DNA from: JAGNRR01 sp964409905
Lineage (GTDB): Bacteria; Bacteroidota; Bacteroidia; Chitinophagales; Chitinophagaceae
Reading direction: 5' to 3'
DNA: 64,000 nucleotides
NCBI GenBank assembly: GCA_964409905.1
Contig: CAYPET010000006.1
Coordinates: forward strand, 1 to 64,000
Shown here: positions 1-9,623 of the stretch, piece by piece
Layout: each line of letters begins with the position of its first letter
Numbering within the stretch: position 1 is the stretch's first letter
Notes under the pieces: generated by a model
Database searches by the model: none
What the model saw: the letters and a program-made list of their open reading frames with translations, nothing else
Told to the model about the DNA's origin: nothing
Made by a program: the position numbers and the translations under genes

Positions 1-742
1 GGTCGCTGACCGCAAAAGACAGCCAAGCTTGGCAGATGGATTCCTCCAATCACATAAATATATACCATAAGAGCCTAAATTGGGATATTTCCAGAAAATT
101 CAATACAATACACTGTTCGTAAAGCTTACAGCCCAAAATGGTATAGTACATACATAGTATGTACTACACTAATGTATGTGGTCTATATTTTTTTCATATT
201 AAAAATGTACTACAACCATCTTGGTTTTGTACCATTTATCTCATACCTACACCACCCGTTCCACCATCCAGCCGGTGGCGTGTATATTATTGGATAATAG
301 AAAGCGTTTGCGGCCCTTGCCGGCAAGTGTTAAAGCTTGCTTAGCTAATGATACCATTTTCCCAAACCCGCAGAACAACTTGACAATCATTTAGGGCGTA
401 CCGACGAAGCTTTTGGTGCTGTAGTCATACGCTACTGTACGCAAGTCGTACGCTATGGTACGCAAGTCAATCATTTAGTTCAATCTAAATTGTCGTCGGG
501 CAGGTCTTAAGCTGCATCGAAGCGTACTCAAACTGCGTCTGTGCCTTCGCCAAGGCCAACTTTGCCACTTTTGGCCGCTTTTTGAGCCAAAAAATTGACG
601 ACACTATTTTATTAGACTGCCACGGCTTTTGCTAGCGGGTTGGCGGCAGTTGCCAAGGTGTTGGCCCAAGGGCACAGTGGCGCAGTGCAGCGCAGCCGTA
701 TTTTTTGATTGTATCAGCAATTTAATTTTAGGTGGAACAACT
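1..742. other. Stretch without a supported gene
   Basis: Six-frame reading gives only short frames with no family resemblance, no signal peptide and no convincing start context. The minus strand between about 480 and 640 has a somewhat protein-like frame without a start codon, so a decayed gene is possible. A 21-bp tandem duplication lies at 428-469. No tRNA, tmRNA or rRNA fold was recognised. Confidence 0.5.
428..469. repeat. Two-copy 21-bp tandem repeat
   Basis: Two adjacent 21-bp units (428-448 and 449-469) both read TACGCTA, three variable bases, then TACGCAAGTC. They differ only at three central bases and the last base. It lies in non-coding sequence, and two copies are too few to assign a function. 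Confidence 0.6.
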
Positions 743-752
743 ACCTGTTTAA

Positions 753-964
753 TTCAACGGCATACTTATAAACTACACCCGCCAAGGGGCTATATACTTT
801 CAGCATCGTGAAGAGCCTATAGAATTTGAAGTTAACACGGGAGAGAATTTTCTTTTGATACTTAATGATGCTTTGGTGCCGCCGCTAGGAATATGCCTAC
901 AGCTAATTATTGGTTAGAATTTGTAATTCGTATTAATAAAAAAAGGAAGCCTAGGCTTCCTTAA
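753..964 (+). pseudogene. Possible decayed gene fragment, frameshifted
   Basis: Reading from 753 gives about 45 residues of well-composed protein (for example FQHREEPIEFEV and GENFLLILNDALVPP) with no start codon, after an in-frame TAA at 750-752. Near 884 the protein-like signal moves to another frame (ARNMPTANYWLEFVIRINKK) and ends at TAA 962-964. Two coding-like segments joined by one frame change, with no start, look like the 3' remnant of a lost gene. I do not recognise the family, and the call rests on composition only. Confidence 0.3.
936..962 (-). terminator. Rho-independent terminator of metK
   Basis: Bases 943-962 are a perfect 20-bp palindrome centred on CCTAGG. Read on the minus strand it gives a GC-rich stem followed by a run of seven T, about 70 bp beyond the metK stop codon. 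Confidence 0.75.
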
Positions 965-985
965 GTTTTATAAGGCTTCGATAAA

Positions 986-1002
986 CCTGCCCGTCCGGCA
1001 GG
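986..1002. repeat. Short GC-rich inverted repeat
   Basis: CCTGCC and GGCAGG flank a 5-nt spacer, inside a GC-rich patch between metK and its terminator. It resembles small intergenic palindromes scattered in many genomes. No other copy was noticed in this window. Confidence 0.3.
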
Positions 1003-1028
1003 CGGGCTCAGCCCCGCAAGCTTGCTAA

Positions 1029-2309
1029 TTATTTCAAGCCAAAGGCTTTCTTGATTTTATTAACGTAATCCAAGGCCTCCCAGGTAAACAGTTCTACATC
1101 AACTTTCTTTTCGTTCTCTTTGCCTTTGTTGAATACTTTGGTCATTTTTTTAGGCTCGCGTCCCATATGTCCGTAGGCAGCCGTTTCGCTGTACATCGGC
1201 GAGCGCAGCTTCAATCGTTTTTCAATTGCGTATGGGCGCATATCGAATATTTTTTCAATTTCGCGGGCCATCTTTCCATCGGTCATATCGACCTTGGCTG
1301 TACCGTAAGTGTCAATAAATAAACCACAAGGCTTAGCGACTCCTATGGCGTAGGAAACCTGAACCAATACTTCATCACATAATCCTGCTGCCACCATATT
1401 CTTAGCAATATGGCGCGTAGCATAAGCAGCAGAGCGATCAACTTTACTTGGGTCTTTACCACTAAATGCACCACCGCCATGAGCACCTTTACCGCCGTAG
1501 GTGTCTACAATAATTTTACGACCGGTAAGGCCGGTATCGCCATGCGGACCACCTATCACAAACTTGCCGGTAGGGTTGATGTGGAAGGTGATTTTATCTG
1601 TAAACAGTTTTTGAATTTTTTTACTCAACTGCTTTTTAACGGCCGGAATAATAATTTCGATAATATCTTTTTTGATTTTCGCCAGCATTTTGGCATCACT
1701 GTCAAATTCATCGTGTTGTGTAGAAACTACAATAGTATCAATACGAATGGGCGTATTATCGTCGGCATATTCTATGGTTACCTGGCTTTTGGCATCGGGG
1801 CGCAGGTAGGTCATTTTTTTACCTTCTTTACGCACACGGGCTAATTCCTGCAAAATTTTATGCGAAATATCCAAGGCTAAAGGCATGTAGTTTTCGGTTT
1901 CGCGGGTGGCATAGCCAAACATCATTCCCTGATCGCCGGCGCCTTGCGCGTTGGCCCTTGTTTCAAAGTCTTTTTTGTCTACGTCGCGATCCACACCCTG
2001 ATTGATATCGGCGCTTTGCTCGTGAATGGCAGATAACACACCACACGAATTGCCTTCAAACATGTATTCGCTTTTGGTATAACCAATCCGATTGATAACC
2101 TCACGGGCAATGCTTTGTACATCTAAATAAGCTTTTGATTTTACTTCGCCGGCTAATACGACTTGCCCGGTTGTAACGAGCGTTTCGACGGCAACTTTTG
2201 AATCTTTATCGTAAGCCAAAAAATGATCGATGATGGCATCAGAAATCTGATCAGCAACTTTATCCGGGTGGCCTTCAGATACCGACTCAGAGGTAAATAA
2301 ATATGGCAT
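1029..2309 (-). CDS. metK: S-adenosylmethionine synthetase
   Basis: A 426-residue methionine adenosyltransferase that makes S-adenosylmethionine from methionine and ATP in the cytosol. The N-terminus has the family opening FTSESVSEGHPDK. The ATP-binding GAGDQGMMFGYA motif lies near residue 125, and the glycine-rich loop with GGGAFSGKDPSKVDRSAAY near residues 275-300. Its length is slightly above the usual 380-400 residues through small internal insertions common in Bacteroidota. It diverges from the giant adhesin gene at 2447, with a TACATTTG promoter box 31 nt before the ATG and a hairpin terminator downstream. No SAM riboswitch was recognised in the leader. The identification is secure. Confidence 0.97.
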   Translation of the reverse strand: MPYLFTSESVSEGHPDKVADQISDAIIDHFLAYDKDSKVAVETLVTTGQVVLAGEVKSKAYLDVQSIAREVINRIGYTKSEYMFEGNSCGVLSAIHEQSADINQGVDRDVDKKDFETRANAQGAGDQGMMFGYATRETENYMPLALDISHKILQELARVRKEGKKMTYLRPDAKSQVTIEYADDNTPIRIDTIVVSTQHDEFDSDAKMLAKIKKDIIEIIIPAVKKQLSKKIQKLFTDKITFHINPTGKFVIGGPHGDTGLTGRKIIVDTYGGKGAHGGGAFSGKDPSKVDRSAAYATRHIAKNMVAAGLCDEVLVQVSYAIGVAKPCGLFIDTYGTAKVDMTDGKMAREIEKIFDMRPYAIEKRLKLRSPMYSETAAYGHMGREPKKMTKVFNKGKENEKKVDVELFTWEALDYVNKIKKAFGLK

Positions 2310-2340
2310 AAATATTGTATTTAATTAAAAAACAGGTTAG

Positions 2341-2348
2341 CAAATGTA
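2341..2348 (-). promoter_or_regulatory. Promoter -7 box for metK
   Basis: Minus-strand TACATTTG matches the Bacteroidota -7 consensus TAnnTTTG and lies 31 nt before the metK ATG. No clear -33 TTTG was found at 19 nt spacing. Confidence 0.45.
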
Positions 2349-2394
2349 CTTCTTCATACCTTTTTAGACTCGTGAATAGGTAAATTATTATCCT

Positions 2395-2402
2395 TATATT
2401 TG
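2395..2402 (+). promoter_or_regulatory. Promoter -7 box for the first giant adhesin
   Basis: TATATTTG matches TAnnTTTG exactly and would give a leader of about 40 nt before the TTG start at 2447. The -33 element is weak. Confidence 0.4.
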
Positions 2403-2446
2403 TTTGTGTTGGATTATTGTGGATTGAATACTAAAATTTTAACTAT

Positions 2447-5400
2447 TTGAATAAATCGTTACGCCATATCTTCTTTTTGGTCTTCGTCTTGGGATATTCA
2501 AATACGATTTTGTTTGCTCAATCACCCCAGGATTGTTTTGGCGCAATAGCAGTATGTCAAAATTCATACACCCAGTCTACATCTTATACAGGCTCCGGAA
2601 ATGTCAACGAGTTAGGGCCCAATAACCAAGGTTGCCTTACGACTGGTGAAAATAATTCTGTTTGGTACATCATCAATACTACAACGGCAGGTTCACTGAC
2701 CTTTGATATCATACCAAACTCGGCTAGTGATGATTATGATTTTGCCGTGTATAATCTCACGGATAAATCTTGCCAGGACATTTTGAACGGTCTGCCGCCC
2801 ATGCGCTGTAATTATGCCTCCCTTGCCAATTCTTCAGCTGGTGGACAAACTGGTTTGAATCTGACCTCTGCGAATGCATCGCTGGGCGCTGCGGGCCCTT
2901 CTTACAGCTCGGCAATATCGGCTACGGCAGGCCAAACTTATCTGATACTGATAAATAATGCGTCTAGTTCCACCAGTGGTTACACATTAAATTTTGGTGG
3001 CACAGCTAGTGTATTTGATAATACACCGCCAACGATAAAGGCGGATACATTGGAAGCAGGTTGTTCCAATCCTTCTTATTTAATGCTTCAACTTGCCGAA
3101 AATATTCGGTGTAATTCGCTGGCTGCTAATGGCTCAGATTTTACATTGGCTCCGGCAAATGCTACAATATCAAATGTTGTAAGTCAATCATGTACGCAAG
3201 GCGCTGGCTTTACGAATCTGATTCGGATTAATTTTTCTAACCCTTTACCCCCGGGCAATTATATACTCACAGTTGTCAACGGTACAGATGGCAATACCCT
3301 GGTGGATAATTGCAATAATCCTATGCCAGCAAACACCACACGGTCATTTGTTGTGCAGCCCCCCGTGAAGGCCAATGTTACCATACAGCCGGGTTGTGCC
3401 AATATTGCAAATGGAGTTATTACGGCCGCGGGTCAGTTTGGAACTTCTCCCTATCAATATCGATTGAACAATGGTAGTTTTACGAGTTATAATGTTTTTA
3501 GTGGCTTAGGCATCGGCACGTATACTATTCGGGTACGTGATGCGAATGGATGCATTGATGATACAACAGTAACCCTTACGGCGGCAAATCCAATCCTGAT
3601 TAACAACCTTCAGGTAACGAATCCATTATGTTTTGGGCAGAATTCAGGTTCTGTGACGGTAACTGCATCGGGAGGTAATCCACCATTGCAATATGCAGTC
3701 AATAATCAGCCCTATCAAATTTCGAATACCATAAATGGTTTAGGGCCTGGTAATTATTTTGTAAAGGTGAAAGATGCAAGCGGTTGTATCGAAGATTCTG
3801 TGATTTTTCTTTCTTCGCCCGGGCAGCTTTCTTTTAATACAATAAGCATTTCCTCTGCAGTTTGTGGGTTAAACAATGGCGCAATTGCGGCTTCGGGCTT
3901 TGGCGGCTCACAGCCCTTTGGTTATACTTTGAATAATGGCCCTGTGCAGTTAACAGGTAATTATACGGGCTTGGCAGCTGGCAGTTATTCGTTGCGATTG
4001 ACAGATTCAAATGGTTGTTTTATTGATACTGTTATTCAAATAAATCAGTTGGGGGGCGTAACCGTAACTGCGCTGAATATTGCACAACCGAGCTGCACGA
4101 CGAATTCCGGTAGTGTTCAAATAACTGCTTCTAATGGTGGAACGCCTTATGTGTATTCGATGAATGGCGGACCCGGCCAAGCTTCTAATACTTTTTCTAA
4201 TTTAAGTTCCGGAACCTATAATATCACCGTAACCGATGCTAATGGTTGTACTAGCACCACCATTGCAACCTTAATTTCACCCAGTAACCAATTTTACTCA
4301 GTAGCTACGGTTGTCCAACCTACATGTATTACCTTGGGCAGTATCAGTGTGCAAGGGGCAGGCGGCATACCACCCATTACTTATGCGCTGAATACTGGTC
4401 CTTATACAGCATCAAGTACTTTTGGCAATCTTTCGCCAGGTACCTATACCGTGCACATGAAGGATGCAAACAATTGCATACATGACACGATAATTACCTT
4501 AGCTGCAATAGTTGTTCCTAGCTTTGGTGCGATTACGATATCACAACCAAGTTGCAGTTTTCCTGCTGGTGGGTCTATTTCGGTAGCTGTTAATGGGGGT
4601 ACTTCTCCTTTTAGTTATGTGCTAAATACCAACCCGCCTGTGGTTGGAAATAGTTTTTCTAATCTGAGTGCCGGTGTCTATACAATTACCGTTACAGATG
4701 CAAATGGATGTACAATTACCACATCTGCAAGTTTGCAACAAACAAACACTTTGAGTTTTACTCAGTTTACCAAGAGTAATGTAGGCTGCTTAGGTAGCCC
4801 ACTTGGCAATATTGTAGCGGTGGCTTCAAATGGAAACCCTGCTTATCAATATCAATTAAACGGTGGGGCAGCACAGGCATCAGGAAATTTTGGCAATTTA
4901 AGTGCAGGCACTTATGTGGTGACAGTAACAGACGCTAGTGGTTGCACGATTACCTCGAGTACCGTTATTAGTAGTTCGGCTACCTTATCAATTGTATCAG
5001 TCAATACTACAAGTTCGCCATGCTTTACGCCTGGCACTGGCACTATCAGTGTTGTAGGAACTGCGAGTAATCCACCCATTCAATATACTATTACACCCGG
5101 AGGGTCTAACACTACGGGCAATTTTACGGGTCTTACAGGCGGAAGTTACCAGGTGCGGATTACCGATGCTGCGGGTTGTACCGTGACATCGAATGTGAGC
5201 TTAGCATCACCTCCGGCCATGTATTTTACAAATGTGGTTGTACTTAGACCTCCATGTTATGGGGGATTTGGTAGTATCAGTTTAATGGGCGCAGGAGGTC
5301 AGTCACCTTATCAATATCGTATCAACGGCGGACCTTTTGGGGCAGTTTCTAGCTGGAATAATTTGCCGGCAGGTAGCTATGTAATAAGACTTCGGGATGC

Positions 5401-8400
5401 CAATGGATGTTTTAAGGATACAACAATATCGCTGATAGACCCTCCAGATTTAATAATCTCTAATACAATAGTAGTGAATGCATCTTGTAATTCGCTTCCA
5501 ACGGGCAGTGCCACTATTACCGCAAGCGGGGGTACCCCTCCATATCAATACAACATAAATGGTGGACCATTTGGGCCTAATAATATTTTTCCAAATTTGG
5601 TTGCCGGTACCTATACGATTACCGTTCGTGACTCTATGAACTGTACGAAGAGCACTACTGTGAATATTTTGGCTAATGGTAATTTCAAAATAAATGCCGT
5701 TACGCTTACGCCACCGCTGTGTAATGGTGCTGCTAATGGTGCCATTAGTTTTACTGTTTCAGGAGGGGTTTCGCCTTACCAATATTCTTTAAATTTAGGG
5801 GCCTATCAAATAGGGAATAGTTTTAGCGGTTTGGCTGCCGGTGCATATAATTTAAGAGCTATTGACAGTAGTGGTTGTTTTGATGATACGGTGGTAACGT
5901 TGACACAACCTGCGGTTTTGAATTTTGGTACAAATACTAAAACAAATCCTAATTGTAATGGAGGAGGCAATGGTTCGGTGAATTTGAGTGCTATCGGAGG
6001 CACACCCCCTTATTCTTTTAGTTTGAATAATAGCCCGTTTGGGGCGAATACTGTTTTTAACGGTTTGGCTGCAGGTACTTATTTAATAGCTGTGCGTGAT
6101 GCGAATAATTGTGTTTTTAATTCGACTGTCACCATATCAAATCCGACTTCAGTATCTATTGCTAATTTATCCATAATAAATCCTGGTTGTTTAGGCGGAG
6201 GTGGTACGATTAGTTATAGTGGTAGTGGGGGTTCGGGTCCATATACTTTTTCGATTGATGGGATAAATTATGTCAGTCCGGGATTGTTTACAGGATTGCC
6301 AAGTGGAACCTATACCATTTATGTCAAAGACTCAAAAGGCTGTATAGCCGATTCTACCTTTAATATAAGTGGGTCTGCAGCGGTTAGCATTTCATCTTTA
6401 ACGTTTAGTAAATATATATGTCCTGGTCAAGTGAATGGTACGATTAGCATAACAGCGAGTTCGGCAAACATGCCGGTATTGTACAATATTATTGGCACTC
6501 CGCAGCAGGTTAGTGGTAATTTCACAGGGTTAAATGCGGGTACGTATGTTGTGCGAAGTGAAGATAACTTAGGCTGTTATATTGATACTACAATTACTAT
6601 ACTTCAATCACCCAATACGACTATTGATTCCATCAGTATAACAAACGCTACATGTTCCTACTTGAACAATGGCTCCTTGACCATTTTTGCCAGTGGAGGT
6701 GTGCAACCTTTGCGTTATCAACTGGGCGGTTCAGGCTACTCGCTCAATCCGCAGTATAATAATTTGCCTGGTGGTAGTAATATTGCCTATGTGCGTGATA
6801 GTGCGGGTTGCATTGTCACGAATCCTGTTGTAATCGGTTCGCCAACGCCAATAATAGTTAATAATATTGTTATTCAACAACCTTTTTGTAGTAGTGCCAC
6901 TGATGGGCAAATATCAATTAGTACTAGTGGAGGAGTTCCCCCATATTTGTATGCAATTAATTCATCATTGTATACCACCAGCAACACATTCACTAATTTG
7001 ATACAAGGGGTTTATATTGTTCGAATCCGCGATGCCAATAATTGTCAGTTTGACACCACGATTAATTTGGTGTCAAATAATTATATGCAATTCAACAATA
7101 TCGTTGTGCAAAATGTAAGTTGCGCAGGAGGTAATAACGGAACGATTAGCTTGTCTACGAGTGGAGGTTTCGCGCCTTATAATTATACTATAAACAACAT
7201 AAGCAATGGCACATCAAGTAGCTTTGGCAGCTTAGGTAGTGGACAATATACCATCCAAGTTACGGACAATATTGGATGTCAATACGACTCAACCTTTACC
7301 ATAATCGAACCTCCAAATGTGTTACACGTCATTCAAAATTATATGATACCGAATCTTTGTAAGGGTGACAGTTCGGGTGCAATTAGTGTTGCTGCCACCG
7401 GTGGCACCAGTCCGTATCAATATTCTATTGATGGCAACACTTTCCAAACCAGCGGTTTGTTTAGTAATCTTTTTGCTGGCTATTATCAAATCTATGTGCG
7501 GGATGTAAATGGTTGTTTGAATGATTCAATCTTTTTAGTAACCGAGCCGGATACATCTGTCCAGCTACAATTAGTGAACATTACACCAAATAGTTGTGTA
7601 GGAGTGAATGATGGTGAAATAACTGTCAGGGCAAAATATGGTGATCAACCCTATGTTTTTTTGTTAAATGGAGCAGTGAAAGGAGCGGATACGTTCTATA
7701 ATAATTTGGTACCGGGTAATTATATTGTTGAGGTGATAGATAATATTGGCTGTAAATCTACCGGAAAATATATTGTACCAGCTTCCACTATCAGCCCTAT
7801 CATTAACATTGACAGCTTGAAAGGACCGTTTTGCAGAGGCGACGCCGATGGTTACTTACAATGGTCTACGAACAGCCCGTACCCGGCTTATACCTACAGT
7901 TTTAACGGAACAAACTTAGGTTCGACAAATTCTATATCTAATCTTGGTGTAGGCACTTACACCATTAGTCTGTTGGATGCCAAGGGTTGTAGGGCCGATA
8001 CTAGTATAAATTTTGTAGAGGCAATTCCTATTAAACTTTCTATCCAAACCACCCCTGCAGACTGTCAAGGGGTAGGGGACGATGGTGGTGCAAGAGCAAT
8101 AGTTACAGGAGGTGCAGCACCATTCTCGTTTATATGGAGCAGTAGTATTGGAGTGAACACAGACAGTGTTTATCCGGTTCGGTATGGTGATTATTTTACA
8201 ATCGTACAAGACGACTTAGGTTGTACGGATACAGCTAAGTTTACCATTGAATATGAACCCTGTTGCTTGGTCGTTCTACCCAATGCATTTACACCTAATG
8301 GTGACAATTTGAATGACGTTTTTCGCCTTATAGGTTATGGGCAGATTAAATTACAAAGTTTCGAAATCTTTAACCGTTGGGGTAATCGTGTTTTTTATAC

Positions 8401-8542
8401 AACTATTTTATCTGATGCATGGGATGGTAGGTATAGAAATCAGCTTTGTGAAGTGGGCACATACTACTATATCGTAAAATACAAGTGCAACTTTACCGGA
8501 CGAGAGGAGCAAAAGCAAGGAGATGTAACACTTCTTAAATAA
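2447..8542 (+). CDS. Giant SprB-repeat surface protein, T9SS type B cargo
   Basis: A 2031-residue secreted protein. The likely start is TTG at 2447: an in-frame stop lies at 2432-2434, no ATG lies between, and this start yields a clean signal peptide ending near residue 25 (FAQ). Residues about 26-190 form the DCFGAIAVCQ-type N-terminal domain found on many large gliding-motility proteins. About 21 SprB-like repeats of 75-80 residues then run from roughly residue 305 to 1930, each with a conserved Cys, a GG-PYxY core, a GxYTxxVxD strand and GC near the end. The last 95 residues (PNAFTPNGDNLNDVF, EIFNRWGNRVF) are the gliding-motility C-terminal, T9SS type B sorting domain. Known members are exported across the outer membrane and mediate adhesion or gliding, and that role here is inferred. 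The repeats are diverged from each other, unlike those near the gap in the second giant gene. Confidence 0.9.
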   Translation: MNKSLRHIFFLVFVLGYSNTILFAQSPQDCFGAIAVCQNSYTQSTSYTGSGNVNELGPNNQGCLTTGENNSVWYIINTTTAGSLTFDIIPNSASDDYDFAVYNLTDKSCQDILNGLPPMRCNYASLANSSAGGQTGLNLTSANASLGAAGPSYSSAISATAGQTYLILINNASSSTSGYTLNFGGTASVFDNTPPTIKADTLEAGCSNPSYLMLQLAENIRCNSLAANGSDFTLAPANATISNVVSQSCTQGAGFTNLIRINFSNPLPPGNYILTVVNGTDGNTLVDNCNNPMPANTTRSFVVQPPVKANVTIQPGCANIANGVITAAGQFGTSPYQYRLNNGSFTSYNVFSGLGIGTYTIRVRDANGCIDDTTVTLTAANPILINNLQVTNPLCFGQNSGSVTVTASGGNPPLQYAVNNQPYQISNTINGLGPGNYFVKVKDASGCIEDSVIFLSSPGQLSFNTISISSAVCGLNNGAIAASGFGGSQPFGYTLNNGPVQLTGNYTGLAAGSYSLRLTDSNGCFIDTVIQINQLGGVTVTALNIAQPSCTTNSGSVQITASNGGTPYVYSMNGGPGQASNTFSNLSSGTYNITVTDANGCTSTTIATLISPSNQFYSVATVVQPTCITLGSISVQGAGGIPPITYALNTGPYTASSTFGNLSPGTYTVHMKDANNCIHDTIITLAAIVVPSFGAITISQPSCSFPAGGSISVAVNGGTSPFSYVLNTNPPVVGNSFSNLSAGVYTITVTDANGCTITTSASLQQTNTLSFTQFTKSNVGCLGSPLGNIVAVASNGNPAYQYQLNGGAAQASGNFGNLSAGTYVVTVTDASGCTITSSTVISSSATLSIVSVNTTSSPCFTPGTGTISVVGTASNPPIQYTITPGGSNTTGNFTGLTGGSYQVRITDAAGCTVTSNVSLASPPAMYFTNVVVLRPPCYGGFGSISLMGAGGQSPYQYRINGGPFGAVSSWNNLPAGSYVIRLRDANGCFKDTTISLIDPPDLIISNTIVVNASCNSLPTGSATITASGGTPPYQYNINGGPFGPNNIFPNLVAGTYTITVRDSMNCTKSTTVNILANGNFKINAVTLTPPLCNGAANGAISFTVSGGVSPYQYSLNLGAYQIGNSFSGLAAGAYNLRAIDSSGCFDDTVVTLTQPAVLNFGTNTKTNPNCNGGGNGSVNLSAIGGTPPYSFSLNNSPFGANTVFNGLAAGTYLIAVRDANNCVFNSTVTISNPTSVSIANLSIINPGCLGGGGTISYSGSGGSGPYTFSIDGINYVSPGLFTGLPSGTYTIYVKDSKGCIADSTFNISGSAAVSISSLTFSKYICPGQVNGTISITASSANMPVLYNIIGTPQQVSGNFTGLNAGTYVVRSEDNLGCYIDTTITILQSPNTTIDSISITNATCSYLNNGSLTIFASGGVQPLRYQLGGSGYSLNPQYNNLPGGSNIAYVRDSAGCIVTNPVVIGSPTPIIVNNIVIQQPFCSSATDGQISISTSGGVPPYLYAINSSLYTTSNTFTNLIQGVYIVRIRDANNCQFDTTINLVSNNYMQFNNIVVQNVSCAGGNNGTISLSTSGGFAPYNYTINNISNGTSSSFGSLGSGQYTIQVTDNIGCQYDSTFTIIEPPNVLHVIQNYMIPNLCKGDSSGAISVAATGGTSPYQYSIDGNTFQTSGLFSNLFAGYYQIYVRDVNGCLNDSIFLVTEPDTSVQLQLVNITPNSCVGVNDGEITVRAKYGDQPYVFLLNGAVKGADTFYNNLVPGNYIVEVIDNIGCKSTGKYIVPASTISPIINIDSLKGPFCRGDADGYLQWSTNSPYPAYTYSFNGTNLGSTNSISNLGVGTYTISLLDAKGCRADTSINFVEAIPIKLSIQTTPADCQGVGDDGGARAIVTGGAAPFSFIWSSSIGVNTDSVYPVRYGDYFTIVQDDLGCTDTAKFTIEYEPCCLVVLPNAFTPNGDNLNDVFRLIGYGQIKLQSFEIFNRWGNRVFYTTILSDAWDGRYRNQLCEVGTYYYIVKYKCNFTGREEQKQGDVTLLK

Positions 8543-8562
8543 TTTTATCCATTAAAAGCAAT

Positions 8563-8570
8563 TACTTTTG
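8563..8570 (+). promoter_or_regulatory. Promoter -7 box just before the TPR lipoprotein
   Basis: TACTTTTG is a perfect TAnnTTTG box only 6 nt before the ATG at 8577, predicting transcription to start at or next to the start codon. It contains the upstream in-frame TTG (8568), which is therefore unlikely to be the start. Confidence 0.45.
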
Positions 8571-8576
8571 AGCCCT

Positions 8577-9581
8577 ATGAAAAATAGGGTTTTTCTACTA
8601 CTTTTTATATTGCTATATATTTCGGCTTGCAAACAACAAACCAATCAGGTTGTTGCTGAGGCGGCGACAATGCCTAATGAGATTATGGCCATTACAAAAA
8701 AAATTGATAAGAACCAGAACGATGCGCCATTATTATATCAGCGCGCACAACTATACAGAATGTTTGATAATGATTCATTGGCACTCCGTGATTTGGAAAA
8801 AGCTGTAAAAATAGATACCACAAAATCAGCGTATTTTAGTGCTATTGGAGATATTCTCTTTGATAATAAAGACATAAGCGGTAGTGTTAAGTGGTTTCAG
8901 CGAGCTATATCCATTGATCCTAATGATGAAACTGCCCATTTAAAAATTGCCAATATTTTTCTATTTTCAAAGGAGCACCAAAAAGCCTTTGCCGAAATAA
9001 ACAAAGTATTACAAATGAATGTGTATAATGCTGATGCATATTTCCTGAAAGGATTGTGTTATAAAGATATGGGCGAAACAGCGCGCGCTATTTCTAGTTT
9101 TCAAACTGCAGTTCAAACGGAGCCACGATATTTTGACGGTTTTATGCAGTTGGGCCTGTTATATACCAAAAAGAAAGACCCTTTAGCATTGCAGTATTTC
9201 GATAATGCAATTAAAGTAGACTCTACAAATATGGAAGCGCACTATGCTAAGGCTATGTTTTATCAATCTCAAGAAGAATTCGAGAAAGCTAAAGCCGTTT
9301 TCAAACGCGCCTTGAGCATTAATCGAAATTATGCTGAGGCGCACTACAATATGGGTTGGATGTTACTTCAGCAAGATTCTACAGAAAAAGCACGTAGAGA
9401 ATTTGAACGAGTCATTATTCTATCACCAGACAATGCAAAAGCTTATTATAATCGTGGGTTATGCTATGAAATACTTGGGAATTTTCAAAATGCCAAAGAT
9501 GATTATGAGCAGGCGCGTATCTTTGATGCCGAATTTGATCTTCCACAAAAAGCACTTGAAAGATTAAATAGTAAAAAGTAA
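8577..9581 (+). CDS. TPR-repeat lipoprotein
   Basis: A 334-residue protein starting MKNRVFLLLFILLYISAC, a lipoprotein signal with the lipobox cysteine at about residue 18. The mature part is a run of tetratricopeptide repeats of 34 residues (for example DPNDETAHLKIANIFLFSKE and YAEAHYNMGWMLLQQDS), about seven to eight in number, to the C-terminus. TPR lipoproteins are periplasmic or outer-membrane scaffolds; no specific partner can be named. It follows the giant SprB-repeat gene by only 34 bp on the same strand, so it may assist surface-protein export or simply be co-transcribed (inference), although it also has its own promoter box. ATG 8577 is preferred over TTG 8568. Confidence 0.8.
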   Translation: MKNRVFLLLFILLYISACKQQTNQVVAEAATMPNEIMAITKKIDKNQNDAPLLYQRAQLYRMFDNDSLALRDLEKAVKIDTTKSAYFSAIGDILFDNKDISGSVKWFQRAISIDPNDETAHLKIANIFLFSKEHQKAFAEINKVLQMNVYNADAYFLKGLCYKDMGETARAISSFQTAVQTEPRYFDGFMQLGLLYTKKKDPLALQYFDNAIKVDSTNMEAHYAKAMFYQSQEEFEKAKAVFKRALSINRNYAEAHYNMGWMLLQQDSTEKARREFERVIILSPDNAKAYYNRGLCYEILGNFQNAKDDYEQARIFDAEFDLPQKALERLNSKK

Positions 9582-9623
9582 AAATTCGAATAAATCGCTT
9601 CATTCTCAAAACTAAACAAAAAT

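Noticed and set aside
480..720. A tmRNA-like feel on the minus strand (a frame ending in GCAGCTTAA-like sequence)
   Set aside because: No tmRNA 5' consensus, no T-loop or CCA-end partner and no clean tag frame could be found.
159..811. Two short open frames (159-344 and 629-811, plus strand)
   Set aside because: Low-complexity products without family features, signal peptides or start context; the second overlaps the start of the frameshifted remnant in another frame.
1410..1844. Plus-strand open frame opposite metK
   Set aside because: Shadow of metK on the other strand; no independent coding features.
2310..2446. SAM riboswitch upstream of metK
   Set aside because: Looked for the conserved stems and found none; only promoter boxes are visible.
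3364..8250. CRISPR-like regularly spaced repeats
   Set aside because: The repetition is at protein level (SprB units of about 230 bp) and the DNA is diverged; no spacer-repeat structure.
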